This document shows positions 8,837 to 17,741 of a DNA stretch of 64,000 nucleotides, one piece after another. The notes below the pieces were generated by a model. That model saw nothing but the letters and a program-made list of their open reading frames with translations. It was not told where the DNA came from and ran no database searches. Each line of letters begins with the position of its first letter. The first letter of the stretch is position 1. Source of the DNA: Streptomyces lunaelactis (GTDB lineage Bacteria; Actinomycetota; Actinomycetes; Streptomycetales; Streptomycetaceae); assembly GCF_003054555.1 (NCBI RefSeq), contig NZ_CP026304.1:7688001-7752000 (forward strand), read 5' to 3'. The translations under genes and the position numbers were made by a program.

Positions 8837-9588
8837 TCCGTCGGCTCCTTGAGCGGGGTCAGTAGAACATCGGTGCGGGTTGCGGCGAGCAGTGTGCGGT
8901 CGGGCACCTCTCGCCAGTGCGGATCGTCGTCGTACGGCTCCGAGGCCACGACCGTGCGGCGGCCGGGCTCGGCCAGATACCAGAGGGTGTCGCCCCACGC
9001 GGTCGCCGCGATCGTCTCGCCGTCCGTGAGGAGGAGATTGAGCCGGGAACCCGGCGCGGCCCCGGCGACCTCGCGGACGGTGTCGGCGAGCGCCTGGCCC
9101 AGCTCGTCGCCGTCGCGCAGCCGGTGCAGCACCAGCGCCCACACCAGCGCCGAGTCGCAGCGCGCCTCCAGCGACAGCAGCTCGGCCGCGGGCAGGGTCA
9201 GGGCGAGCGGCTCCAGGGAGCCGGGCCAGCCCCGTACCGCGCCGTTGTGGCTGAACAGCCAGGGCCCGGCGGCGAACGGCGCGGCCGCCGCCTCACCGTC
9301 GGCGCCCGCCTCGGTGGCGTCGCGGACGGCGGCGAGAAGCGCCCCGCTGCTCACCACCCGGGCGAGATCGGCGAAGGAGAGATCGGCCCAGACGGGTCCC
9401 GAGCGGCGGTACCGGGCGGGCACGGGATCGCCTTCGGCGTACCAGCCGACCCCGAAACCATCGGCGTTGACCGTTCCGTGCCGCTGATGACGCGGTGCCC
9501 ACGACTGCCGGTACAGGCTGTGCGCGGGCTCGACGATCAGCTGCCCGAGGGGCAGTGGCGGACCGAGGTAGGCGATATGGCGGCACAT
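8833..9588 (-). CDS. egtC: Gamma-glutamyl-hercynylcysteine sulfoxide hydrolase EgtC
   Basis: The 251-aa class II glutamine amidotransferase-like hydrolase begins MCRHIAYLG with the N-terminal nucleophile Cys2. It has the NADGFGVGWY and WLFSHNGAV motifs of the Ntn fold. It removes the glutamyl group from the EgtB product. The ATG overlaps the egtB stop in a TGATG, and the end overlaps the egtD start, so translation is coupled on both sides. Confidence 0.95.
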   Translation of the reverse strand: MCRHIAYLGPPLPLGQLIVEPAHSLYRQSWAPRHQRHGTVNADGFGVGWYAEGDPVPARYRRSGPVWADLSFADLARVVSSGALLAAVRDATEAGADGEAAAAPFAAGPWLFSHNGAVRGWPGSLEPLALTLPAAELLSLEARCDSALVWALVLHRLRDGDELGQALADTVREVAGAAPGSRLNLLLTDGETIAATAWGDTLWYLAEPGRRTVVASEPYDDDPHWREVPDRTLLAATRTDVLLTPLKEPTE

Positions 9589-10901
9589 CAGCGGCGGCCC
9601 TCCTGCGGATCCGCGTCCCGTGCGGTACGGAATCCGGAGAAGATCTGGCGGCGCACCGGCAGATCCCAGTTGCGGAAGGTCCCGCGGCAGGCCACCGCGT
9701 CCACGGCGAACGAACCGCCGCGCAGCACCTTGTGCGCGCTGCCGAAGAAGACCTCGGAGTACTCGCGGTAGGGGAAGGGAGCGAAGCCCGGATACGGGAG
9801 GAAGTCGCTCGACGTCCACTCCCATACGTCACCGATCAACTGCCGTACTCCGAGGGGCGATTCACCCTCGGGATAGCTGCCGGCCGGGGCGGGCCGCAGA
9901 TGGCGCTGGCCCAGGTTGGCCTGCGAGGGGCCCGGATCGGCGTCGCCCCACGGGTAGCGGCGCGAGCGGTCGGCGTCCGGGTCATGGCGAGCGGCCTTCT
10001 CCCACTCGGCCTCGGTGGGCAGCCGCCGCCCGGCCCAGCGGGCGTACGCATCGGCTTCGTACCAGCTCACATGCAGCACGGGCTCGTCCGCCGGCACCGG
10101 CTCGGTGACGCCGAAGCGGCGGCGCAGCCACTGGCCGCCCTCGCGCCGCCAGAACAGCGGCGCTGCGATGTCGTGCCGGCGGACCTGGTCCCAGCCCTCG
10201 GCCGCCCACCAGCGGCGGTCCGTGTAGCCGCCGTCCTCGATGAAGGCCTGGTACGCGCCGCAGGTCACCGGCACGGTGTCGATGTGGAAGGCCGGCACGA
10301 GGCGCTGGTGCGCGGGCCGCTCGTTGTCGAGCGCCCACGGCTCGGTGGATGTGCCCATGGTGAACGGGCCGCCGGGGACGAGGACTTCGGCCGGCAGACC
10401 CTTCGCGCTGCCCGCGGGCGGCTCGGGCGCGGTGAGCGCGGCAGGGCCCTTCCGCAGCTGATGGGTGATCAGCATGGTCTCGTCGTGCTGCTGTTCGTGC
10501 TGCGCGATCATCCCGAAGGCGAACCCGGCATCGACCAGGGGTCCGCCTTCCAGCGGGGTGCGGTCGAGGACGTCCAGGACTCGGCCGCGTACATCAGAGG
10601 CGTAGGCGCGCGCCTCGGCCGGGGCGAGCAGCGGGAGTGTGGGACGCAGCGCGCGCGGATGCTCGAAGGCGTCGTAGACCGAGTCGATCTCGGGCCGCAT
10701 TGCCTCGCGCCCGGCGACGGTGCGCAGCAGCCACTGCTCCTCCTGGTTGCCGATGTGCGCCAGGTCCCAGACCAGCGGGGACATCAACGGAGAGTGCTGG
10801 GCTGTCAGTTCATGGTCGTCGACGCACGAGGTGAGCGTGGCCGTCCGGGATCGGGCTGTGGTCAGCGCATCGAGGGCGCGCCGCCGTAGGTCGTCGGTCA
10901 T
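9588..10901 (-). CDS. egtB: Ergothioneine sulfoxide synthase EgtB
   Basis: The 437-aa non-haem iron enzyme has an N-terminal DinB-like domain (about residues 1-160) with the iron-binding HX3HXE motif HEQQHDE and an upstream HIGNQEEQW. The C-terminal half is a formylglycine-generating-enzyme-like fold (GGPFTMGT, RLPTEAEWEKAAR, GDVWEWTSSDF, KVLRGGSF). It joins gamma-glutamylcysteine to hercynine with oxygen. The ATG at 10901 overlaps the egtA stop by 4 nt. Confidence 0.95.
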   Translation of the reverse strand: MTDDLRRRALDALTTARSRTATLTSCVDDHELTAQHSPLMSPLVWDLAHIGNQEEQWLLRTVAGREAMRPEIDSVYDAFEHPRALRPTLPLLAPAEARAYASDVRGRVLDVLDRTPLEGGPLVDAGFAFGMIAQHEQQHDETMLITHQLRKGPAALTAPEPPAGSAKGLPAEVLVPGGPFTMGTSTEPWALDNERPAHQRLVPAFHIDTVPVTCGAYQAFIEDGGYTDRRWWAAEGWDQVRRHDIAAPLFWRREGGQWLRRRFGVTEPVPADEPVLHVSWYEADAYARWAGRRLPTEAEWEKAARHDPDADRSRRYPWGDADPGPSQANLGQRHLRPAPAGSYPEGESPLGVRQLIGDVWEWTSSDFLPYPGFAPFPYREYSEVFFGSAHKVLRGGSFAVDAVACRGTFRNWDLPVRRQIFSGFRTARDADPQEGRR

Positions 10902-12172
10902 GTGCGGAGTTCCTTCCCGAGGGACGGGATGCGCAGATCGTCGGCGGGACATCGGCCCCGCAGGACATGGCGCTCGTTGAAGGCGGCGACCGCGTCCCGT
11001 ACGGCGTCGGACGCGCCGATACGGGGGAGTGCCTCCAGGGCGAGGGCGAAGCAGGTCACCGCCGCCGCGTGCAGCTCGGGATCGGTCAGTCCGTCCCTGG
11101 CGGCACTGACCCACAGCGGATTGCGCGGCGCGGGCAGTGAACCGGCCGTCTCCGCCAGTGGTTTGACGGTGCGGTAGACCGTCTCGGCCGCCTCGGCGTC
11201 GTCGAAGAGCGCGGTGGTGACGGCGAGCGGCACCATCCAGCCGTCCTCGCCCGACTGGGCGTCGATCATGCGAAGCTCAAGATGGCCACGGGGGCGTACG
11301 GGCGGAAAGAGCGTGGTCAAGTGGTAGTCGAGATCCTCCCGGGTCGGCGGGCGCGGCGCCCCTGAGCGCATCCACTGCCGGAACGTGAGCTCTTCCGGCA
11401 GCTCCCACGGCCCCTCTGCCGTACGGACACACATCACCGGCGCGTCCAGCGCGTGGGCGGCCCAGGCGGAGCGCGGCTCCTGGTCGAGCGGGGGTGCCAG
11501 AGGCCGTACGGCATCGAGATCGGCCCACACGGCCTGCCGGGTCGAGCGCCAGCCGGTGTAATGACCCTCCCGGGCGGGGGAGTTGGCGAAGACCGCCATC
11601 AGCACCGCGCCCAGCAGATGCGCGAGCTGCCAGCGCCGGCCGTGGCCGAGCGGTCCGGGCTCCTCGTCGCCCGCGTCCAGACAGATCTGTATGGACGCGG
11701 AGCTGCACATCATGGCGCGGCCGGCCGGACCCGTCCGGTCGAGATACGCCTCCATGGCGTCATAGCGGGGTTCGTGGAGCAGCCGGCGCGGGGGATGCCA
11801 GGGGTCGAGGCCGAGTCCGGTGAGGGTGAGGCCTGCCGGGTGGAGCGCGCCGCGTACGGCGTCCAGGTCGGCGGCGGTGGAGTCGATGCACTCCATCAGG
11901 GAGGCGGCGGGAGGGGAGCTGAGCTCCAGCTGGCCGCCGGGTTCGAAGGTGAGAGCCGAATTCAGGGGCAGGGAACGCACCTGGTCGAAAGCCGCCGCGA
12001 GACGGTCGGCCCCGACCGGGTGCTGCGGTCGGTGCAGGTCATGAACGAGCCATTCCACTTCCACGCCCACGGCGCGGGGCGGCCCGTTCTTGAAGCAAAT
12101 ACATCGGAGCAGGTCCTCCGCCTCGGTCTCGGCGATAGGCCGGCCGTACTCGCTCGCATCGGGTTGATGCAT
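10898..12172 (-). CDS. egtA: Glutamate-cysteine ligase EgtA
   Basis: The 424-aa GCS2-family ligase makes the gamma-glutamylcysteine used by EgtB. Visible family motifs are VGVEVEWLVHD, FEPGGQLELSSPP and MMCSSASIQICLDAG. It is the first gene of egtABCD; the ATG follows a strong AGGAGGA ribosome site, and its stop overlaps the egtB start. The promoter must lie in the 117 bp shared with the divergent PARG gene. No egtE lyase lies nearby. Confidence 0.93.
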   Translation of the reverse strand: MHQPDASEYGRPIAETEAEDLLRCICFKNGPPRAVGVEVEWLVHDLHRPQHPVGADRLAAAFDQVRSLPLNSALTFEPGGQLELSSPPAASLMECIDSTAADLDAVRGALHPAGLTLTGLGLDPWHPPRRLLHEPRYDAMEAYLDRTGPAGRAMMCSSASIQICLDAGDEEPGPLGHGRRWQLAHLLGAVLMAVFANSPAREGHYTGWRSTRQAVWADLDAVRPLAPPLDQEPRSAWAAHALDAPVMCVRTAEGPWELPEELTFRQWMRSGAPRPPTREDLDYHLTTLFPPVRPRGHLELRMIDAQSGEDGWMVPLAVTTALFDDAEAAETVYRTVKPLAETAGSLPAPRNPLWVSAARDGLTDPELHAAAVTCFALALEALPRIGASDAVRDAVAAFNERHVLRGRCPADDLRIPSLGKELRT

Positions 12173-12289
12173 GATCGATTCCTCCTGTAGAAGGCTCTCA
12201 CCAACCTAAGGCCACGCCCGCCGGTTCGCACAAGAGTGCCCCCCGGCGGGTCGAAAACCGATTGCCGCGTAGGCCTGTGGTCACCGACG

Positions 12290-13132
12290 ATGACCGCCAT
12301 GAGCGCACGACTGCGGGGGATCGCGAAGCAGACCGAGGAGATCGTCGAAGCGGGCCACTACCTGGCCTCGGACGGACGCCGGGTGCCGATCGGGCCCGAG
12401 GTGGCCGCCGCCTTGGCGGGCACACGGATGTACGGGCCGGATGCCGTACGGGTCACGCCGGACACGGACCGCAGGACCCGCTTCGAGGTCACCGGCGAGA
12501 GCAGCACCCAAGCCGCCCAGCGCCTGACAGCCGCGGGCCCGGGGCCCGTCGCCGTGCTGAACTTCGCCTCCGCGCGCAACCCCGGCGGCGGCTACCTCAA
12601 CGGCGCACAGGCCCAGGAAGAGGCCCTCTGCCGCGCCTCGGCGCTGTACGCCACGCTGCGGCGCGCCCCCGAGTTCTACGACCACCACCGGGCAGACCGC
12701 AGCCCCTTCTACACCGACCGCGTCATCCACTCTCCCGGCGTCCCCGTGTTCCGCGACGACCGCGGCCGACTGCTGGATGTGCCGTACACGGTTGGCTTTC
12801 TGACCTCGCCCGCGCCGAACGCCGGGGTGATCGCGAGCCGCACACCGGACCAGGCGCACCGCATCCCGGCCGCTCTCGCCTCGCGCGCGGAGCGCGTGCT
12901 GGAGACGGCGGCCGAGCGCGGCTACCGGCGGCTGGTACTGGGGGCCTGGGGCTGCGGGGTGTTCCGCAACGACCCCGAGGCGGTCGCGGGCGCGTTCCAC
13001 GCCCTGCTCACCGCGGGCGGCCGGTTCGCCGGCCACTTCGAGGAGATCGTCTTCGCGGTACTGGACCGTACGGCAGAGGGGCCGACCCTGGGGGCCTTCC
13101 ACCGCGCCTTCGCCGGTCAGCTCCAGCCGTAG
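12290..13132 (+). CDS. Bacterial poly(ADP-ribose) glycohydrolase (macrodomain, TIGR02452-type)
   Basis: The 280-aa protein has the bacterial PARG layout: an N-terminal helical region, then a macrodomain carrying the PARG signature NPGGGYLNGAQAQEEALCR (GGG-X6-QEE), with the QEE glutamates as catalytic residues, near residue 100. Further macrodomain motifs are VGFLTSPAPNAG and LVLGAWGCGVFRNDP. It hydrolyses ADP-ribose polymers. Starts at 12290 and 12299 are both possible. It is divergent from egtA and overlaps the convergent PemK/MazF-like gene by 16 bp. Confidence 0.85.
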   Translation: MTAMSARLRGIAKQTEEIVEAGHYLASDGRRVPIGPEVAAALAGTRMYGPDAVRVTPDTDRRTRFEVTGESSTQAAQRLTAAGPGPVAVLNFASARNPGGGYLNGAQAQEEALCRASALYATLRRAPEFYDHHRADRSPFYTDRVIHSPGVPVFRDDRGRLLDVPYTVGFLTSPAPNAGVIASRTPDQAHRIPAALASRAERVLETAAERGYRRLVLGAWGCGVFRNDPEAVAGAFHALLTAGGRFAGHFEEIVFAVLDRTAEGPTLGAFHRAFAGQLQP

Positions 13133-13596
13133 CGCTCCCGCAGCCGCCGCACGACCACGTCGAAACGCGGCCGGTCCAGCGCGCAGGCTTCGCGGCGCAT
13201 GCCGTCCTCGTGGACCCGCAGCACCCGGTCGAGATCGACCCAGGACTCGCGTCCGGCGCGGTCCCACGGCCCGACGCCGATCGCCACCCACTCGCGGTCG
13301 CGGTCGTGGCGCTTGCTGGACAGCTGTACGGCGAGCAGTGTGCCCGCGTCCTCGCGGGCCACCACGAGCACCGGCCGGTCCTTGCCGCGCCCGTCGTACT
13401 CCTCGAAGGGCACCCAGGTCCAGACGATTTCACCGGGGTCGGGATCGCCGTCGCGGTCCGGGGCGTACGAGGTGTGGACCGCGCCCACTTCCGCGGGATC
13501 GGCCTCGGTGGTGGCGGTGGGGCCGCTGCTGCCCGGAAGGCCGGACGGGCCGTCGAATGCGCCGGGTACGCCGGGGAGGATCGTCACCCGCCCCAC
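13117..13596 (-). CDS. PemK/MazF-family protein
   Basis: The 159-aa protein has a PemK/MazF-like beta-barrel from about residue 55: PGEIVWTWVPFEEYDGRGKDRPVLVV, then AGTLLAVQLSSK and a C-terminal helix. In toxins of this fold the beta-barrel is a ribosome-independent mRNA endonuclease. The N-terminal 50 residues are G/P/T-rich and unrelated. No antitoxin gene is adjacent. The DxDxPGEIVWxWVP form is common as a solitary gene in Streptomyces, so a toxin role is unproven. A GTG start at 13596 is used. Confidence 0.7.
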   Translation of the reverse strand: MGRVTILPGVPGAFDGPSGLPGSSGPTATTEADPAEVGAVHTSYAPDRDGDPDPGEIVWTWVPFEEYDGRGKDRPVLVVAREDAGTLLAVQLSSKRHDRDREWVAIGVGPWDRAGRESWVDLDRVLRVHEDGMRREACALDRPRFDVVVRRLRERYGWS

Positions 13597-13639
13597 GGTA
13601 GGACCTGCGGGATCGTTGCCGCAGGGCGGGTGCCGCGTC

Positions 13640-15103
13640 TCAGTCCTTCGGCTCGTCCGTCACCGGGATCTTCTCGCTGATCGTTTCGCTGATCTCCTCG
13701 GTGCGCGGGGCGGGCGGCGCCGCGCCCTTCACCGAGGCCGCCGCGCCGTTCTGGGCACTGGGTCCACCGTTCTGGTTCATGGTCGACAGCACCTGCCGGG
13801 CCAGACCAAGACCCGTACCGCCCATCGTCAGCGCCTTCGCGAACATCTCCGACATTCCGTCGGCCCCGTTCAGCAGGATCATGTGGTCCACATTGCTGAA
13901 CGCGCCGGCGCCCGCCTCGACGATCTCCGGCCACTTCTCGGCCAGTTGCTGGGCGACGACCGCCTCCTGGTTCTCGGCGAGCGCGGCCGCGCGCGCCTTG
14001 ATCGCCTCGGCCTCCGCAAGACCCTTCGCCTTCACCGCCGCGGCCACCGCCAGCCCGCGCGCCTGGTTCGCCGCGGCCTCGGCCTCACCCGTCACCCGGG
14101 TCGCCGTGGCCTGCGCCGCGCTCGCCAGTTCGGTCTCCTTCGCCTCCGCCTGCGCCGCCGAGATACGGGCGTCCCGCTCGCCCTCCGCGAGCGTCCGCTT
14201 CTCGTATGCCGCCGCGTCGGCGGGCTTGCGCACATCCGCCTGGAGCTGCTGCTCACGGCGCTGTGCCTCCAGCTCGGCGACCCGCGTCATCTGGACCACG
14301 ACCTCCTGGCGCGCCGCCGCGTCCGCGAGCGGACCGGCCTGCTTCGCCTTCGCCGCTGCCGCCTCACGCTCCGCCTGATAGCCGGCCTGCAGGATCTCGC
14401 TGTCCCTCGTCGCCTCCGACATCCGGGCCGCGGCCTGCTGCTCGGCCTCCGTCGCCCGCCGGTTCGCCTCGGCCTGCGCGATACGGGCGTCCCGCTGCAC
14501 CGCGGCGGCGTGCGGCATGGCGAGATTCTTGATGTAACCGGTCGGGTCCTCGATCTCATGGATCTGCAGCGAGTCCACGATCAGACCCAGCTTCTCCATC
14601 TCGGTGCCGCAGGCCGCCCGGGTCTGACCGGTCAGCTTCTCCCGGTCGCGGATCATGTCCTCGACCGTCAACCCGCCGACGATGGACCGCAGATGGCCCG
14701 CGAAGACGTTGTGGACCCGCTCCGCCATCAGCTTCTGCTGATCGAGGAAGCGGCGTCCGGCGTTGGCGATCGACACGAAGTCGTCGCCGACCTTGAAGAT
14801 GACCACCCCGCGCACCTTCAGCGGAATGCCCTGGTGTGTCACGCAGTCCACGGACAGTTCGGTCTCATTGAGATCCAGCGACAGTTTGCGCACCGCCTGG
14901 ATACCGGGCAGGACGAGCGTTCCGCGTCCGGTGACGATACGGAACCCCATGCCCTCGCCAAGACCTTCGGTCCTGTGCGTGGAACCGGAAATGATCAGCG
15001 CTTCGTTCGGCTCGGCGACTCGCCACATGAGCTTGAACAGGCCGATCAGGATGATGATGGCAGCGAGTACGAGTCCCGCCGCGACGCCGACGACCATCGG
15101 CAC
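13640..15103 (-). CDS. Flotillin/SPFH (Band 7) membrane protein
   Basis: The 487-aa protein has one N-terminal transmembrane segment (VVGVAAGLVLAAIIILIGLF), an SPFH domain (about residues 35-210, EPNEALIISGS, LTVEDMIRDREKL) and a long Ala/Glu-rich coiled coil (about 215-400, repeated AEAEA and AQAEAKE). It ends with a glycine-rich segment. This is the flotillin layout; such proteins scaffold membrane microdomains. A small NfeD-like gene lies upstream on the same strand, the usual partner arrangement. Confidence 0.88.
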   Translation of the reverse strand: MPMVVGVAAGLVLAAIIILIGLFKLMWRVAEPNEALIISGSTHRTEGLGEGMGFRIVTGRGTLVLPGIQAVRKLSLDLNETELSVDCVTHQGIPLKVRGVVIFKVGDDFVSIANAGRRFLDQQKLMAERVHNVFAGHLRSIVGGLTVEDMIRDREKLTGQTRAACGTEMEKLGLIVDSLQIHEIEDPTGYIKNLAMPHAAAVQRDARIAQAEANRRATEAEQQAAARMSEATRDSEILQAGYQAEREAAAAKAKQAGPLADAAARQEVVVQMTRVAELEAQRREQQLQADVRKPADAAAYEKRTLAEGERDARISAAQAEAKETELASAAQATATRVTGEAEAAANQARGLAVAAAVKAKGLAEAEAIKARAAALAENQEAVVAQQLAEKWPEIVEAGAGAFSNVDHMILLNGADGMSEMFAKALTMGGTGLGLARQVLSTMNQNGGPSAQNGAAASVKGAAPPAPRTEEISETISEKIPVTDEPKD

Positions 15104-15169
15104 AGCCCCCTTCGCCCGGTACCGCCCGGTACCGGATGACCGGGAGTGTCCTCCTGATCGGGACGGGGC

Positions 15170-15388
15170 TCAACTGCCGTACGCGGCCGTGACATAGACG
15201 GTACGCGGCGGCAGATGTTCCACGACGGTGACCACCGTGCCGGTCTCGATGCGTTCCTTCGCGGTGGCCGGATAGGCGAGGAAGTGCTCGGCCCCGCCGC
15301 GGATGCGGACGATGACCTCGCCGACGAGCCCCGGCCCGACCGTGCCGGTCACCCGCCCCAGCAGCCCCACCATCGACTGGTCGTCCAT
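15170..15388 (-). CDS. Small NfeD/OB-fold-like protein preceding flotillin
   Basis: The 72-aa protein MDDQSMVGLLGRVTGTVGPG... carries the G-x-V-G-x-V...G-x-V-x-V-V pattern of an NfeD-type OB fold, but no membrane segment. NfeD proteins pair with SPFH proteins, and this gene sits 66 bp upstream of the flotillin on the same strand. The start at 15388 is the first ATG that gives only the conserved domain. Confidence 0.65.
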   Translation of the reverse strand: MDDQSMVGLLGRVTGTVGPGLVGEVIVRIRGGAEHFLAYPATAKERIETGTVVTVVEHLPPRTVYVTAAYGS

Positions 15389-15417
15389 GGTGGGGAGCCT
15401 ACCCGCGCCGGGGCCCG

Positions 15418-16113
15418 TCAGATCCAGCCGTCCAGCGAGCTCATGAAACCGTCGAAGTCGTCGCGGTGGATGGTGTGGCCCGCGCCCCTGACCGTACGGA
15501 CCTCGAAGCCGCGCGCCGCCAACTCGGCGGCGTCCTTTGGGGAGATGAGGAGACTCGGGTCGGCGAGCGTCACGAGCGAGGGCACCGCCGGCTTCGCCGG
15601 ACGCAGGTCGGCGCCGAAGGCGTCGGCGATGCCGAACGCGGTGCCCTCGTCCCAGACCCGCACCGTCTCCAGCTCGATCTCGACGTCCGCGGCTTCCCAG
15701 CGCGGGTTCATGGCAATGATCTGGTCCCGCCGCAGCGCCTTGGCCTCGGCGAACTGCTCGGGTCCAAAACCCCCGTCGGCAGCGGCGATACGCCACGCCG
15801 GGTCGCAGTAGACAGCGCGCCGCGGCGCGAGCCGCTCCACAGCGAGCGACAGTGCCAGGCCGCCCAGCGAGTGGCCTATGGCCAGTTCGGCGCCGACGGG
15901 CAGTGTTTCGACGAGATCGTCGGCGAAGAGCTGCTGGCTGTACTCGCCGCGGGCGCTCGCACCATGGCCGCGCAGATCGACGGCGATGGCGCGGTAGCCC
16001 CGCTCGGCGAGCTCGGGTCCGACCCTCCGCCAGGTGCGGTGGTCGGCCATGATCCCGTGGACGAGGAGCGCGACGCGGTCGCCCTCGCCCCAAGTGGTGG
16101 TGTGGAGCTGCAC
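15418..16113 (-). CDS. Alpha/beta hydrolase
   Basis: The 231-aa alpha/beta hydrolase has the oxyanion HGIMADHRTW, the nucleophile elbow GHSLGG (Ser near residue 82), and a C-terminal catalytic His in GAGHTIHRDDF. The substrate is unknown. It is divergent from the LacI-family gene downstream, which may control it. Confidence 0.85.
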   Translation of the reverse strand: MQLHTTTWGEGDRVALLVHGIMADHRTWRRVGPELAERGYRAIAVDLRGHGASARGEYSQQLFADDLVETLPVGAELAIGHSLGGLALSLAVERLAPRRAVYCDPAWRIAAADGGFGPEQFAEAKALRRDQIIAMNPRWEAADVEIELETVRVWDEGTAFGIADAFGADLRPAKPAVPSLVTLADPSLLISPKDAAELAARGFEVRTVRGAGHTIHRDDFDGFMSSLDGWI

Positions 16114-16211
16114 AGTTGGTGCCTTTCCGGTGTGGTGTCCTCGACGGTCCCAAAGTTACACGTGTCAACATCCCGTAGCACTCGTTTCCGGCCATCCGCC
16201 AGACCCCGCGC

Positions 16212-16221
16212 GAAACGGTTC
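16212..16221. promoter_or_regulatory. Possible LacI-family operator
   Basis: GAAACGGTTC is an imperfect 10-bp palindrome (one mismatch) 20 bp before the LacI-family start, in the divergent promoter region. Autoregulation is only a guess. Confidence 0.25.
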
Positions 16222-16240
16222 TGGAAGGATGCCGAGAGCG

Positions 16241-17263
16241 ATGAGCCAGACACCCAAGCAGTCCGCAGAACACCCCGTCCCGACCAGTGCCGATGTCGCC
16301 CGGCTGGCCGGAGTCTCGCGAGCCACCGTCTCCTACGTCCTCAACAACACCTCGGCCGTACGGATCAGTGAGCCCACCCGCCGCCGCGTCCGCGAGGCCG
16401 CCGAGGAGCTGGGCTATGTGCCCCACGCCGCGGCCCGCAGTCTGCGCGCCGGGCACACCCGGATGGTGCTGCTGCCCGCCGCCCACGTCCCGGTCGGCCC
16501 GCTCTACAGCCGCTTCTTCAACGAGCTGCAGTGGGCGCTGCGGCGCCTCGACTACACCGTCGTCCAGTACGGCAGCCTCGGCCTCGACGGCGACGAGGCC
16601 GCCCGCGCCTGGGCCGAACTCCGCCCGGTCGCGGTCGTCTCGCTCGGCGAGGTCGCGCTCACCCCGCACGGCGTCGGCGTCCTCAAGCGCTCAGGCGCGA
16701 AAGCCGTCATAACGCTGGGCCCCGAGCGCGTCGAGGGAGCGCACTCCCTCGTGATGGACCAGCGGGAGGTCGGCGGCTGCGCGGCCGCGCATCTGATCGG
16801 CCGGGGCTACCGGAACATCGGCGTCCTGATGCCCGACGAGCCCGGCCTGGAGCTCTTCTCCCGCCCCCGGCTGGAGGGCGCGACCGAGGCCGCGATGCGC
16901 ACCGGCGCCCGGATCGAGCCGCTGACCATGTCGTACGACGAGGAGTCGGCCGCCGCACTCGCCGCCGACTGGCGCGGACTCGGCCTCGACGCGGTGTACG
17001 CGTACAACGACGAGTACGCCATGCTCCTGATGCGCGCACTGCAGGACGAGGGCGTCGCCATTCCGCGCGAGACGGCGGTGATGGGCGCGGACGATCTGCT
17101 GCTGGGGAAGCTGCTGCGACCTCGTCTGAGCACCGTGCAGATCGATCTGGTCACCGGTCAGCGGCTGGCCGGACTCGTCGACCGCGTCGTACGCGACCCC
17201 GGTGCCGAGCCCGAGCGGCACGACCTCATGAGGGCGCGGGCCGTCCACCGGGAGTCCAGCTGA
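16241..17263 (+). CDS. LacI-family transcriptional regulator
   Basis: The 340-aa repressor has an N-terminal LacI helix-turn-helix and hinge (SADVARLAGVSRATVSYVLN, then RRVREAAEELGYVPHAAARSL) and a periplasmic-binding-protein-like sensor domain. The start at ATG 16241 follows a GAGAG ribosome site; the upstream extension lacks domain content. The neighbouring hydrolase and thiolase do not reveal the effector. Confidence 0.88.
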   Translation: MSQTPKQSAEHPVPTSADVARLAGVSRATVSYVLNNTSAVRISEPTRRRVREAAEELGYVPHAAARSLRAGHTRMVLLPAAHVPVGPLYSRFFNELQWALRRLDYTVVQYGSLGLDGDEAARAWAELRPVAVVSLGEVALTPHGVGVLKRSGAKAVITLGPERVEGAHSLVMDQREVGGCAAAHLIGRGYRNIGVLMPDEPGLELFSRPRLEGATEAAMRTGARIEPLTMSYDEESAAALAADWRGLGLDAVYAYNDEYAMLLMRALQDEGVAIPRETAVMGADDLLLGKLLRPRLSTVQIDLVTGQRLAGLVDRVVRDPGAEPERHDLMRARAVHRESS

Positions 17264-17342
17264 CCCGGCGGGCAGGGCCTAGGGGGTCTTACGTTCCGCC
17301 GACGACGTGCGGGCCGGGCGGTGCGTGTCTAGCGTCGCTTGC

Positions 17343-17612
17343 ATGAGTACTCCTCCGCAGCGCTTCGAGATCCTGCTGGTGCCCGAGCATGTCGAAGGCC
17401 GTGACGCGGCCACCCTGGCGCAGTTCGCCATCCGCTCCGCCGTCGTGGAGACCACGGGCCGGCAGGGATCCTCCGGCTACCCGCGCTATGTGGGCGACGG
17501 CATCGAGGCCGACATCGATCCGGCGACCCGCACGGTCGAGGCCCTGCTGGTGGACGGGGCGGAGCTGGACTACGGGCTGTCGGCGCGCGTCGTCGACGCG
17601 ACCGACCGCTGA
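17343..17612 (+). CDS. Small conserved hypothetical protein
   Basis: The 89-aa protein MSTPPQRFEILLVPEHVEGR... has an alternating hydrophobic pattern consistent with a small alpha/beta fold. No known motif or signal peptide is visible. ATG 17343 is the first start after the LacI gene that gives a balanced composition. Confidence 0.55.
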   Translation: MSTPPQRFEILLVPEHVEGRDAATLAQFAIRSAVVETTGRQGSSGYPRYVGDGIEADIDPATRTVEALLVDGAELDYGLSARVVDATDR

Positions 17613-17684
17613 CACCTCGCCGGTGACGACGCACCTCACCGTTGACAGGGGGCAGCACCCGGCAGAGACTCGGGGCGGGCACGT

Positions 17685-17700
17685 GTGAACGAGCGTTCAC
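17685..17700. promoter_or_regulatory. Inverted repeat upstream of thiolase (TetR-type operator)
   Basis: GTGAACG-AG-CGTTCAC has 7-bp perfect arms 41 bp before the thiolase start. GAACG/CGTTC palindromes of this size are typical TetR-family operators on fatty-acid degradation genes. No TetR gene is intact nearby. Confidence 0.55.
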
Positions 17701-17741
17701 CGGGCGAATCAGCCGAACAGCCCGGCTTTGGGAGAGATCCG

